DNA of 64,000 nucleotides from Halohasta salina (GTDB lineage Archaea > Halobacteriota > Halobacteria > Halobacteriales > Haloferacaceae), in NCBI RefSeq assembly GCF_024178165.1, contig NZ_JAMZIE010000006.1, forward strand, positions 89,054 to 153,053, given 5' to 3'. The first letter of the stretch is position 1, and each line of letters begins with the position of its first letter. Under the pieces are notes generated by a model, which saw nothing but the letters and a program-made list of their open reading frames with translations, did no database searches and was not told where the DNA came from. This document shows, one piece after another, positions 57,216 through 64,000 of the stretch. Made by a program: the position numbers and the translations under genes.

Positions 57216-58583
57216 TCATCCCGGCAGGACCGCCCCGGCGAGCCACTCGGCGGGTGGCTCCGCGAAGGGCCACTGGCCGCAGGTCGACTTGTAGAGGCTG
57301 CCGCCGGTCTCCTGTTCGAAGTACTGCTGTTTGAGCCCCAACCGGTAGTGACACTGGTCGGGCTGGCGTTTTTCCCAGTAGATCGTCTCCATCGAGGGCC
57401 ACCCCTCCGGGTCGTCGGGCAGCGAATCGTACTTCGGGACCTCCCACCGGTCGTACTCGGCGTCGATGGCTGCCCGTCCCGGCGGCTCGGGGCTCTCTCC
57501 CACGACGCCGTGGAGGTTCCAGTAGCCGCTGGTGACGATTAGCAGGACGACACAGCCGGCGATCACTGCCCGACTGGATGGCCTCGACCACTCGGCGACG
57601 AGCAGGCCGACGCCCACCGCGAGAAAGACGAACAGCAGGACGAGTTCAATCGCCCCCTGAAATTCGAGGAAGAGCTGAAAGAGGTAGAGCCCGCCACCGA
57701 CGGCCACCCACCAGTGGTCGCGGTCGGCGACAGCCAGTCCCCAGCCGGCGACCGCCAGCGGGACGATCGCCACGCCGTAGCCGATCTCGATCACGAAGCG
57801 AAGCAGCCGCCCGACGATGGTGTACCCCTCGACACCGTAGAGCGGCGCGAGGACGGTCTCGACGAACAGCGGAACGGCGTTGCCCTGTGCCACGAACGGG
57901 ACGACAGTCAGTACCGTCACGGTTGCGCCGCCGCCGATCGCCCGCCACAGGCCGTCCCAGCCGCCCCGCTGGGCACTCATCCCGACGACCAGTAGGGCGA
58001 TCGGCGCGCCGAGCTGCCAGAAGCCGGCGGCCATCGCGCCCACACCTCCAGCAACAAACGGCCGGTCGTCGACCGCCAACACCAGCGCACCGACCCCACA
58101 GCAGAAGGCGAGATATTTGGGGCGGATTCCCGCGTACGGAAACCCGTACAGCGACGTCAGTACGAGCATCGAACCCGCCGCGAGGATTGCGGCGACGCCA
58201 TCGTCGGTCAGGCGGTGGGTGAGTACGCCGACCAGCGTGATCCCGGCGACGACCGCCGCGACGGCGACGATCACGCTGAGGACGTGCAACACGGCCATAT
58301 CGCCGAACGATACCGCCGCCAGCACCACCGTCACGAAGTAGATCAACGGCGGCTTCAGGTCCCAGATGTCGACGTAGAGCTCCGCCCCGTTGAGAATCGA
58401 CCACCCCGCGTGCTGGAACAGCGCCGAGTCCTTGTTGATATAGAACGGTGCGGCCCAAAACTGGAGCAGCGTCACCACCCCCACCACTAGCGCCGACCCG
58501 CCGAGGAGCAGCCGGAACCAGTGGCGGTCGACGGCGTCGGAAAGCCCCCGCCGGCTCCGTGGCAGCGACGTCGTCGAACGCAT
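57216..58583 (-). CDS. Dol-P-mannose mannosyltransferase-type membrane protein
   Basis: The 455-residue protein has about ten hydrophobic helices and the GT39/GT83-like extracytoplasmic loop after TM1: NKDSALFQHAGWSILNG ... YVDIWDLKPPLIYF, with the acidic residues of the catalytic loop. A soluble C-terminal domain spans about 365-455. It would use the lipid-linked sugar made by the neighbouring GT2 enzyme. The acceptor is unknown, but a surface glycan or glycoprotein is likely. Confidence 0.82.
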   Translation of the reverse strand: MRSTTSLPRSRRGLSDAVDRHWFRLLLGGSALVVGVVTLLQFWAAPFYINKDSALFQHAGWSILNGAELYVDIWDLKPPLIYFVTVVLAAVSFGDMAVLHVLSVIVAVAAVVAGITLVGVLTHRLTDDGVAAILAAGSMLVLTSLYGFPYAGIRPKYLAFCCGVGALVLAVDDRPFVAGGVGAMAAGFWQLGAPIALLVVGMSAQRGGWDGLWRAIGGGATVTVLTVVPFVAQGNAVPLFVETVLAPLYGVEGYTIVGRLLRFVIEIGYGVAIVPLAVAGWGLAVADRDHWWVAVGGGLYLFQLFLEFQGAIELVLLFVFLAVGVGLLVAEWSRPSSRAVIAGCVVLLIVTSGYWNLHGVVGESPEPPGRAAIDAEYDRWEVPKYDSLPDDPEGWPSMETIYWEKRQPDQCHYRLGLKQQYFEQETGGSLYKSTCGQWPFAEPPAEWLAGAVLPG

Positions 58584-58662
58584 TCTTCATCCGGGTTCGG
58601 GGGCCGGCGTGTAAACCCTTTTTCAGGAGTCCGGACAGGAGTCCGCCGTCCCGATCGTCCGG

Positions 58663-60150
58663 CTACCGGAGTTCGATCTGGGTCAGCGTCCCCAGCCGTT
58701 TGGCGATCTCCTCGTCGAGGCCTTCACTGGTCACCCGCCACGTCCAGTTGCCCTCGGCGGTGCCGGGCGTGTTGAACCGCGCGTGGCTACCGAGGCCCAG
58801 CAGGTCCTGCAGCGTCGTAAACGCCAGCCCCGCCTCCGAGCGCCAGACCGCCTCGATGACCGACCACGCGATCTCCTCGCCGTCGACGCCGAGGTTGTAG
58901 TGGAGACACTCCCGTTGGCGGTCCGACATGGCGTCGTAGTAGCCCCGGATGGTGTCGGTGTCGTGTGTGGAGGTGTAGCCGACGGCGTTTTTGGGGTAGT
59001 GCATCGGCTGGTGGGCGTTGCCGCCCTGACACCAGTCGGCGTACTGCGGCACCCGCATCCCCGGGAAGCCGAACCGGTCCATCAGCGCCTGCAGTTCGGC
59101 GTCGGGGAAGCCGAGATCCTCCGCGATAAACGGCAGGTCGCCGAGGCGCTCGCCGATCGTCTCGAAGAAGTCCGCCCCCGGCCCGTCGCGCCACTCGCCG
59201 GCGGCGGGGTCGTCGGCGTCGGCGGGAATCGCCCAGTATTCGAGAAAGCCCTGGAAGTGGTCGAGTCGGGTAACGTCGACCTGCTCGAAGAGCCGGTCGA
59301 GCCGGCGGGCCCACCAGTCGTAGTCGTCGTCGGCCAGCCGCTCCCAGTCGTACAGCGGGTTGCCCCACCGCTGGCCCGAGTCGCCGGCGTTCGGCGGGAC
59401 GCCCGCGACCGCAGTGGGCCGGTTCCCCGCGTCGAGTTGGAACGCCTCGGGGCTCGACCAGACGTCGGCGCTGTCGAGACCGACGTAGATCGGCACGTCG
59501 CCGACCAGCTTGATGCCCGCCTCCTCGGCGTCGTCTTTGAACGCCTGCCACTGTTTGTCGAACCAGTACTGGACGAGGGTTCGGTACTCGATCTCCTCGC
59601 TCAGTTCTTCGCGCGCGTCGGCCAGCGCCTCGGGGTCTCGGGTCCGGATCGGCTCGGGCCAGTCGACCCACGCCACCTTGTCGTGTTTCCGTTTGAGCGC
59701 CCGGAACAGCGCGTAGTCGTCGAGCCACGGTTCGGACTCGCGGAACGCATCAAGGGCGGCGTAGTCGTCTTCGGTGGCGGTCTCGCGGAACCGCTCGTGG
59801 GCCGTCCGGAGCGCCTCGCGTTTGTACGCGCCGACCGCCTCGTAGTCGACGTCATGGTCGTCGAACTCCGGGACGGGCTGGAGGTCCTCTGTGGTCAGCC
59901 AGCCGTCCGCTACCAGTCGATCGAGGCTGATCAGCAGGGGATTGCCGGCAAAGGCCGAAAACGATTGGTACGGCGAGTTGCCGTGGGCCGAGGAGGTCGG
60001 TCCCAGCGGGCAGAACTGCCAGTAGTCCTGTTCGGCCGTCTCCAGAAACGAGAGGAACTCCCGGGCACCCTCCCCGAGGTCGCCGATCCCGTGGGGCCCC
60101 GGCAGGGAGGTGAGATGGAGGAACACGCCGCTTGCTCTATCGAATCGCAT
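58663..60150 (-). CDS. malQ: 4-alpha-glucanotransferase MalQ
   Basis: The 495-residue GH77 enzyme transfers maltosyl units. The start SGVFLHLTSLPGPHGIGDLG, NSPYQSFSAFAGNPLLISLD, VTRLDHFQGF with the nucleophile Asp, FIAEDLGFPDAELQALMDRF with the acid/base Glu, and TSTHDTDTIRGYY are canonical. The gene is transcribed just ahead of the membrane glycosyltransferase, but has a distinct role in alpha-glucan use. Confidence 0.94.
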   Translation of the reverse strand: MRFDRASGVFLHLTSLPGPHGIGDLGEGAREFLSFLETAEQDYWQFCPLGPTSSAHGNSPYQSFSAFAGNPLLISLDRLVADGWLTTEDLQPVPEFDDHDVDYEAVGAYKREALRTAHERFRETATEDDYAALDAFRESEPWLDDYALFRALKRKHDKVAWVDWPEPIRTRDPEALADAREELSEEIEYRTLVQYWFDKQWQAFKDDAEEAGIKLVGDVPIYVGLDSADVWSSPEAFQLDAGNRPTAVAGVPPNAGDSGQRWGNPLYDWERLADDDYDWWARRLDRLFEQVDVTRLDHFQGFLEYWAIPADADDPAAGEWRDGPGADFFETIGERLGDLPFIAEDLGFPDAELQALMDRFGFPGMRVPQYADWCQGGNAHQPMHYPKNAVGYTSTHDTDTIRGYYDAMSDRQRECLHYNLGVDGEEIAWSVIEAVWRSEAGLAFTTLQDLLGLGSHARFNTPGTAEGNWTWRVTSEGLDEEIAKRLGTLTQIELR

Positions 60151-60199
60151 ACGCCCCCTCTCGTGGGCCTCGGTGTCAAACGTTGTGGTATTCGGCGGC

Positions 60200-60802
60200 C
60201 TACGCCTCGTCGCTCATCGCGCCGAAGACCGTATCGGCGTCGGCGGGCACGTCGAAATCGTGGAAGTGCTCGCCCTTCTCCGTCGAGAGGATGTCGAGGG
60301 CCGCCGCCGCGCCGTCGCCCGCCGCGATGATCGCTTGCCACTCCTCGGCCCGCACCATCGCACCGGTCGCGTACGCGCCGTCGACGCTGGTCCGCATCGA
60401 GAGGTCGGCCTCGACGACGCCGTCGTCGGTCATCGCACACCCCAGCGATTCGGCGAGGCTGCGGTCGGCCCCCGTAGCGAGGACGACGTAGTCGGCGTCG
60501 TAGGCGCCGTCGGCGGTCTCGACGACGAACCCGTCGCCGGATTCGTCGACGGACTCGACGGCCTCGCCCTGATGCCGCTCGACGCCGAAGCTCTCGACCT
60601 GCCGGCGGGCGGTCTCGATGAACGCCGTGCCGTCGTCGGAGCCCACGCCGAGGTAGTTGAACAGGTGGGCCTTGTGCATCCACGTCTCGTCGGTGTCGAA
60701 GACGTGGGTCTCGAGACCGTTCTTCTGGGTGAACAGTGCTGCGCTCAGTCCTGCCGGGCCGCCGCCGACGACACAGACCGTCGGCGCTGTCTCCTCGCTC
60801 AT
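60200..60802 (-). CDS. Small FAD-dependent oxidoreductase (TrxR-like without redox Cys)
   Basis: The 200-residue protein starts CVVGGGPAGLSAALFTQKNG, a dinucleotide-binding motif, and keeps the FAD C-terminal motif DGAYATGAMVRAEEWQAIIAAGDGAAAALD. It lacks the NADPH domain and CxxC of thioredoxin reductase. The ATG 60802 has TATA-like GCTATTATCC about 31 nt upstream on the minus strand. The partner and substrate are unknown. Confidence 0.8.
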   Translation of the reverse strand: MSEETAPTVCVVGGGPAGLSAALFTQKNGLETHVFDTDETWMHKAHLFNYLGVGSDDGTAFIETARRQVESFGVERHQGEAVESVDESGDGFVVETADGAYDADYVVLATGADRSLAESLGCAMTDDGVVEADLSMRTSVDGAYATGAMVRAEEWQAIIAAGDGAAAALDILSTEKGEHFHDFDVPADADTVFGAMSDEA

Positions 60803-60884
60803 AGTCGACTGGCCGTTCGGCACGCGTTGGGATAATAGCTGGCCTCCAGATACGAGTCGTCACTCGGCGTGTGAGAACTGAAAA

Positions 60885-61046
60885 CGTTCGCCCGGCCACA
60901 AACGGTAGCCGGCCGAACGCGTGGCCAGACCGACCCGGGCAAAGTCGGCTGGCGGTGCCTGATGGTCCGGGCAAGAGCCATCAAGCGGGGGTGATCGACC
61001 GTCCGGGCAAGGCGACCGATCACGTTGCCGGTTTGTCAGAGGCACC
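60885..61046. other. Cluster of inverted repeats sharing loop motif CCGGGCAA
   Basis: Three inverted repeats lie in a row. One at 60924-60953 has arms GCCAG-A-CCGAC / GTCGG-CTGGC around loop CCGGGCAAA. A second at 60960-60983 has TGATGG/CCATCA. A third at 60991-61023 has GTGATCG/CGATCAC. The same eight bases, CCGGGCAA, lie in each loop (60935, 60967, 61003). GGTGCC at 60954 and GGCACC at 61041 could enclose the second and third, and TTGCCGG at 61025 could pair with a loop. A further imperfect repeat lies at 60885-60919. These may form a structured RNA or be protein binding sites. The whole non-coding gap is 60803-61191. Confidence 0.55.
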
Positions 61047-61120
61047 CCGGCGTCTATACAAGCGGCCGGTTCCATCTTTACCTCACTGTTTGAGCCCGGC
61101 GCGCAGGGGGTGACCAAGAC

Positions 61121-61153
61121 TTATATATGTGGCGGTTGTTTATATACTGTGGC
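61121..61153 (+). promoter_or_regulatory. Duplicated TATA element before the FilR1-type regulator gene
   Basis: TTATATATGTGGC (61121-61133) and TTATATACTGTGGC (61140-61153) form a near-direct repeat of a TATA element plus flank. A Shine-Dalgarno-like GGAGGTG at 61177-61183 follows, placing the start codon at 61192. Either TATA box could serve, giving a short leader. Confidence 0.6.
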
Positions 61154-61191
61154 AAACGCACCTGTCACCCGTACTGGAGGTGAGTGAGTCA

Positions 61192-61977
61192 ATGCCCCAA
61201 GCCGGCGAGATACTCCGACTGCTCACGCGCCGCGAGCAGTTGTTGCGCGCGGTCGGCAGCGACGCCGCCGACAAGCGCGGACTCGTCGACCGGCTGGCGG
61301 TCTCCCGGTCGACCGTCGACCGAGGCATCCGAGAGCTGGAGACTGCCGGATTGTTGGCGCGGTCGGCCGCGGGTTACCGCCGCACCCTGTTCGGCGAGCT
61401 CCTGCTGGCGGAGTACGACCAGTTCGCCTCGATGGCCGAGACGCTCTCGGAGGGCCAGCAGCTACTGTCGGATCTCCCTCCGGAGTTCGATCTCGACCCC
61501 GTCGTGTTCGAGGAAGCGACGGTCGTCACCGCCAGCCAGTATGCCCCCCACCAGCCCGTCTCGGCGCTCTGTTCGTTGCTGGGGGAGGCCCGCTGGATCC
61601 AGACCGTCTTCCCGGCGGTGTTTCCGCAGGTCCTCGACCGGTGGCTCTCGCTGTGCGAGGGCGAGATGATCCGGGCCGATATCGTGTTGACCGAGCCGGT
61701 GGTCGAGAAGCTCGTCGGGAGCCACGCCGAGGCCCTCCAGCAGCTCATCGCCGACGCCTGTCTCTCGCTCCATCAGGTCGAAGAGACCCCGACCTACGGG
61801 CTGGTGGTCGCCGAAGACGAGACGACAGCGACCGCGGGGCTGATGGTGATGGACGAGGCCAACGGCGCGCGGGCGTTCATCGAGACCGACGCCGGTCCGG
61901 CGGTCTCGTGGGTCCGAGAGCGCATCAACGACCATCTACTGCAGTCCCAGCCGCTGTCGTCACCGTCTGTCGAGTGA
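61192..61977 (+). CDS. FilR1-type winged-helix transcriptional regulator
   Basis: The 261-residue protein has an N-terminal winged helix (LVDRLAVSRSTVDRGIRELETAGLLAR, marking the recognition helix and wing) and a C-terminal FilR1-like sensor domain with MIRADIVLTEPVVEKLVGSH and TYGLVVAEDETTATAGLMVMDEA. This is the layout of haloarchaeal helix-turn-helix FilR1 proteins. The start at 61192 follows a good Shine-Dalgarno; a GTG at 61180 is a weaker alternative. Divergent to the small flavoprotein gene. Confidence 0.82.
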   Translation: MPQAGEILRLLTRREQLLRAVGSDAADKRGLVDRLAVSRSTVDRGIRELETAGLLARSAAGYRRTLFGELLLAEYDQFASMAETLSEGQQLLSDLPPEFDLDPVVFEEATVVTASQYAPHQPVSALCSLLGEARWIQTVFPAVFPQVLDRWLSLCEGEMIRADIVLTEPVVEKLVGSHAEALQQLIADACLSLHQVEETPTYGLVVAEDETTATAGLMVMDEANGARAFIETDAGPAVSWVRERINDHLLQSQPLSSPSVE

Positions 61978-62082
61978 TCGGCGTCGTCGCCACCATTGGT
62001 CGACCAGTGGCGTCGACCGTGTTGTCAGACAACTGGCGGTCGACCACGAAAACTTATTATCAACACACCCAACGGTCACGGC

Positions 62083-62373
62083 ATGGACGGGACCCCACAG
62101 GAGATCACGACCCTCGTCGGACGGGAAGTCTACTCGAACAACGGTGTATTCGTCGGTGAAGTCGAGGACGTCCGACTGAATCTCGATCAGGAGGCAGTGA
62201 CGGGACTGGCGGTCGGTCAGCTCAACACCGAGCTGTTCGCCGAGACCGTCTCGCCCGGCGAGGGCATCATCGTTCCCTATCGGTGGGTCCGCGCGGTCGG
62301 CGACGTCATTCTGATCAACGACGTCATCGAGCGCCTCAAACAGCCAGAGGAAACCGAAGAGGCCGTCGTTTAG
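62083..62373 (+). CDS. PRC-barrel domain protein
   Basis: The 96-residue protein has the PRC-barrel pattern ITTLVGREVYSNNGVFVGEVEDVRLN and later GIIVPYRWVRAVGDVILIND. Archaeal single-PRC proteins include the CdpA/CdpB cell-division factors that act with FtsZ and SepF; whether this is CdpB-like is not clear. TATA-like AACTTATTAT lies about 28 nt before the ATG. Ends 4 nt into the convergent DHH gene. Confidence 0.82.
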   Translation: MDGTPQEITTLVGREVYSNNGVFVGEVEDVRLNLDQEAVTGLAVGQLNTELFAETVSPGEGIIVPYRWVRAVGDVILINDVIERLKQPEETEEAVV

Positions 62374-63824
62374 GACCCGTTCGTACTCTCCGATCCCTCG
62401 ACACCCATCGCCGCGAAGAGCTTTCTGCGGACCGCCTCTTCGGTCAACTGGAGCAGCGTCTCCCGGTTGTCCTCGCTGGTCTCGATTCCGGTGAAGATGC
62501 CGAGCGGCACCTCGACGCTCCCCTGTTTGGAGTGGCCGGCGACCTCGCCGCTCTCCGCGAACGCCCCCTGAAGGACGCTCCCGATGTTGATCCGGATATC
62601 CTTCGACCGGGCGGCGACGATGATCTCGTCGTCGACGATCCCGAAGACGGCGCTGGTGGTAATCCCCTCCAGATCGAGCAGGTACTGGGCGGCCTGTTCG
62701 AGCGCCTCCCGGTCCCGGATGAACCCCGCGGTCGAAAACAGGTGGCTCCCCTGGACCTCACGGCTTTGGATCGCCTCCGCGAGCACGTCGAGGGTCTCGG
62801 GGGACATCGACGGCGACTCGACCTGTTCGAGGGTGTCGTGGTTGGCGAACGGATGCAGGTAGGCCGCCGCCGTCAGATCTGCGGGTGTCGTATCCCGCTT
62901 GAAATCCAGCGTTTCGGCCCGGATGCCGTACAGCAGGGCGGTGGCGACCGTCTCGCTCGGCGAGAGGTCGAACTCCTGGAGGTATTTGGTGAGGATCGTC
63001 GACGTCGAGGAGACGTTGGTCCGGATGTCGACGAAGGCGGCGTCGACGTCCTCGTCGGGCTCGGAGGTGTCGATGAGGACGTCGGGCGTCGGCTCGGGGC
63101 GGTCGTCGGTCGCGTTGGAGTTGTCGACCAAGGCGAGCCGGTCGTACTCTTCGAGAGCGGGGGCGTCCTCACGGGCCAGCAGTTCGATCCCCAGCAGGTT
63201 GACGAACGCCCGGTTTTCCTGATGGCCGATGTCGCCGTCGTAGAGGATGTCGGCCTCGACGCCGAACTCGGCGGCGATCGCCTGCAGCGCCGTGGCGCTG
63301 GCGATCGAGTCGGGGTCGGGGTTGTCACGCGTGAGGATGGCGATCCGGTCGTCGGTGGCGTCGAGGATGTCGGCGAGCTGGCGGGCCTTGTGTTGGAGTT
63401 CGCCGGATTCGAGGCTCCGGAGGGCGGACTCGGCGATCACCGTCGAGGGGTTGATCACCACGTCCGAACCCAGATCGCGGAGCTCCTCTTCGGTGACCGG
63501 ATCCGAGGCTCGGACGACGATGTACTGGTTGCTGCCGCGATCGCGGATCGCCGAGACGGCGGCCTTGCTCGCCTCGACGTCGGAGGCTAACACGAGGATA
63601 ATATCCCGGTCGTCGACGACGTCGGCGACCGCGGGGTCGCTGATGTCCTGGACTTTGGCGTTGAGGTCCTGATCGCGCAACGCCTCGACACGGCTGTCGT
63701 CCTTGTCGAGGATGAGCACGTCGTTGCCCTCCTCGGCGAGCTCTTCGGCGACCGCGTGGCCGACGCTCCCGCAGCCGAGAATCGCGTACGTGGATCGTGA
63801 CGAGCCGATCGCGCCAGCACTCAT
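62370..63824 (-). CDS. TrkA-N / DHH domain phosphoesterase-like protein, DHH replaced by DTS
   Basis: The 484-residue protein has an N-terminal NAD-binding TrkA-N domain (YAILGCGSVGHAVAEELAEEG) and a DHH/DHHA1 part. DNPDPDSIASATALQAIA (DHH motif I) and ALVDNSNATD (motif II, Asp234) are present. Where the family signature Asp-His-His is expected, it reads IDTSEPDEDV (252-254 DTS). The DHHA1 end has KDIRINIGSVLQG and GHSKQGSVEVPLG. TATA-like GGGTTAAGTG lies about 28 nt before the ATG. The IS element ends about 20 nt farther upstream. Confidence 0.82.
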   Translation of the reverse strand: MSAGAIGSSRSTYAILGCGSVGHAVAEELAEEGNDVLILDKDDSRVEALRDQDLNAKVQDISDPAVADVVDDRDIILVLASDVEASKAAVSAIRDRGSNQYIVVRASDPVTEEELRDLGSDVVINPSTVIAESALRSLESGELQHKARQLADILDATDDRIAILTRDNPDPDSIASATALQAIAAEFGVEADILYDGDIGHQENRAFVNLLGIELLAREDAPALEEYDRLALVDNSNATDDRPEPTPDVLIDTSEPDEDVDAAFVDIRTNVSSTSTILTKYLQEFDLSPSETVATALLYGIRAETLDFKRDTTPADLTAAAYLHPFANHDTLEQVESPSMSPETLDVLAEAIQSREVQGSHLFSTAGFIRDREALEQAAQYLLDLEGITTSAVFGIVDDEIIVAARSKDIRINIGSVLQGAFAESGEVAGHSKQGSVEVPLGIFTGIETSEDNRETLLQLTEEAVRRKLFAAMGVEGSESTNGS

Positions 63825-63873
63825 TGGTACCCGAGTTCGGCAGGGGCGACACTTAACCCCATCCGTTTCCACA

Positions 63874-64000
63874 GGCACTGTCTAGTTAGCGACCTCCTCA
63901 GTTGGCGTTCGATCATCTAGCGATTGATGCGGTCGCTGGCGGTTATAATAATGTACAAACTGCGAACACCAGCGACGAACGCTCGACCGACTGCCCACCC
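63874..64000. mobile_element. End of an insertion sequence, cut by the window edge
   Basis: The left boundary is inferred from GGCACTGT at 63874-63881, resembling IS6-family inverted repeats, directly followed (8 nt) by the stop of a transposase reading leftwards. The element runs past base 64000, so the second end and target duplication cannot be seen. It lies upstream of the DHH gene promoter. Confidence 0.65.
63882..64000 (-). CDS. DDE transposase, C-terminal fragment
   Basis: On the minus strand the last 38 codons before the TAG at 63882-63884 read VRRWCSQFVHYYNRQRPHQS and then LDDRTPTEEVAN. The YYN..RPHQ-L..RTP..E pattern is the C-terminal signature of DDE (integrase core) transposases. 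The rest lies to the right of the window. Confidence 0.8.
   Translation of the reverse strand, partial: VGSRSSVRRWCSQFVHYYNRQRPHQSLDDRTPTEEVAN

Overview
The window is a haloarchaeal chromosome segment. It is GC-rich with acidic predicted proteins. It carries 20S proteasome alpha and beta genes, an archaeal-type CDC48 ATPase, archaeal MBF1, an archaeal ATP-dependent DNA ligase, MptE, a bacterio-opsin-activator-type regulator, HalX and HFX_2341-type regulators, and many genes with a TATA box 25-35 nt before the start codon and little or no leader. No rRNA, CRISPR array or replication origin is visible. One tRNA gene (Glu, anticodon CTC) is present.

Layout. 1-6650: regulators (Bat-like, TrmB-like, PadR), a Mut7-C RNase, a degenerate HflX-like protein, and a divergent PAS histidine kinase / receiver pair. 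6990-10919: tRNA-Glu, then a tight nadA-nadB-nadC operon for de novo NAD synthesis. 10954-17839: proteasome beta, cupin, MBF1, an AIR-synthase-fold enzyme, TauE-like permease, HAD phosphatase, panB, alpha/beta hydrolase. 18084-20599: a two-gene operon of a small Hsp20-like protein and CDC48. 20610-31627: small proteins, MFS transporter, hydrolase, aldo/keto reductase, acyl-CoA synthetase, MBL-fold enzyme, DNA ligase, amphi-Trp protein, GCS2-like protein. 31736-37500: a LivK-like binding protein facing a livH-livM-livG-livF operon. 37633-41301: MOSC protein, proteasome alpha, DHFR and thymidylate synthase. 41471-46846: a TlpA/CcdA pair, a P-loop ATPase, two tandem superoxide dismutases, photolyase. 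47144-50643: MptE, dihydropteroate synthase, tRNA methyltransferase. 50693-54828: histidine kinase, HalX response regulator, HFX_2341 regulator, pilin, UPF0212. 54907-60150: OGG glycosylase, GtrA, GT2, a Dol-P-mannose-type transferase, MalQ. 60200-63824: a small flavoprotein, a structured intergenic region, a FilR1-type regulator, a PRC-barrel protein, a TrkA-N/DHH protein. The window ends inside an insertion sequence.

Most notable: (1) the LivK-like binding protein at 31736-33070 is circularly permuted, with the usual C-terminal half directly after the Tat lipoprotein signal and the usual N-terminal half last; (2) three neighbouring inverted repeats that share the loop motif CCGGGCAA sit in the 389-nt gap at 60803-61191; (3) several proteins have lost key residues: an HflX-like protein without a P-loop, a receiver domain with Asn for the phospho-acceptor Asp, and a DHH protein with DTS for DHH; (4) two genes are broken by one base each: a TlpA-like gene by a seven-C run, and a hypothetical gene by an in-frame TGA. 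Folate/pterin steps (thyA, DHFR, folP, mptE), NAD and pantothenate synthesis, protein turnover (psmA, psmB, cdc48) and oxidative or DNA damage defence (two SODs, photolyase, OGG, ligase) make up most of the core content.
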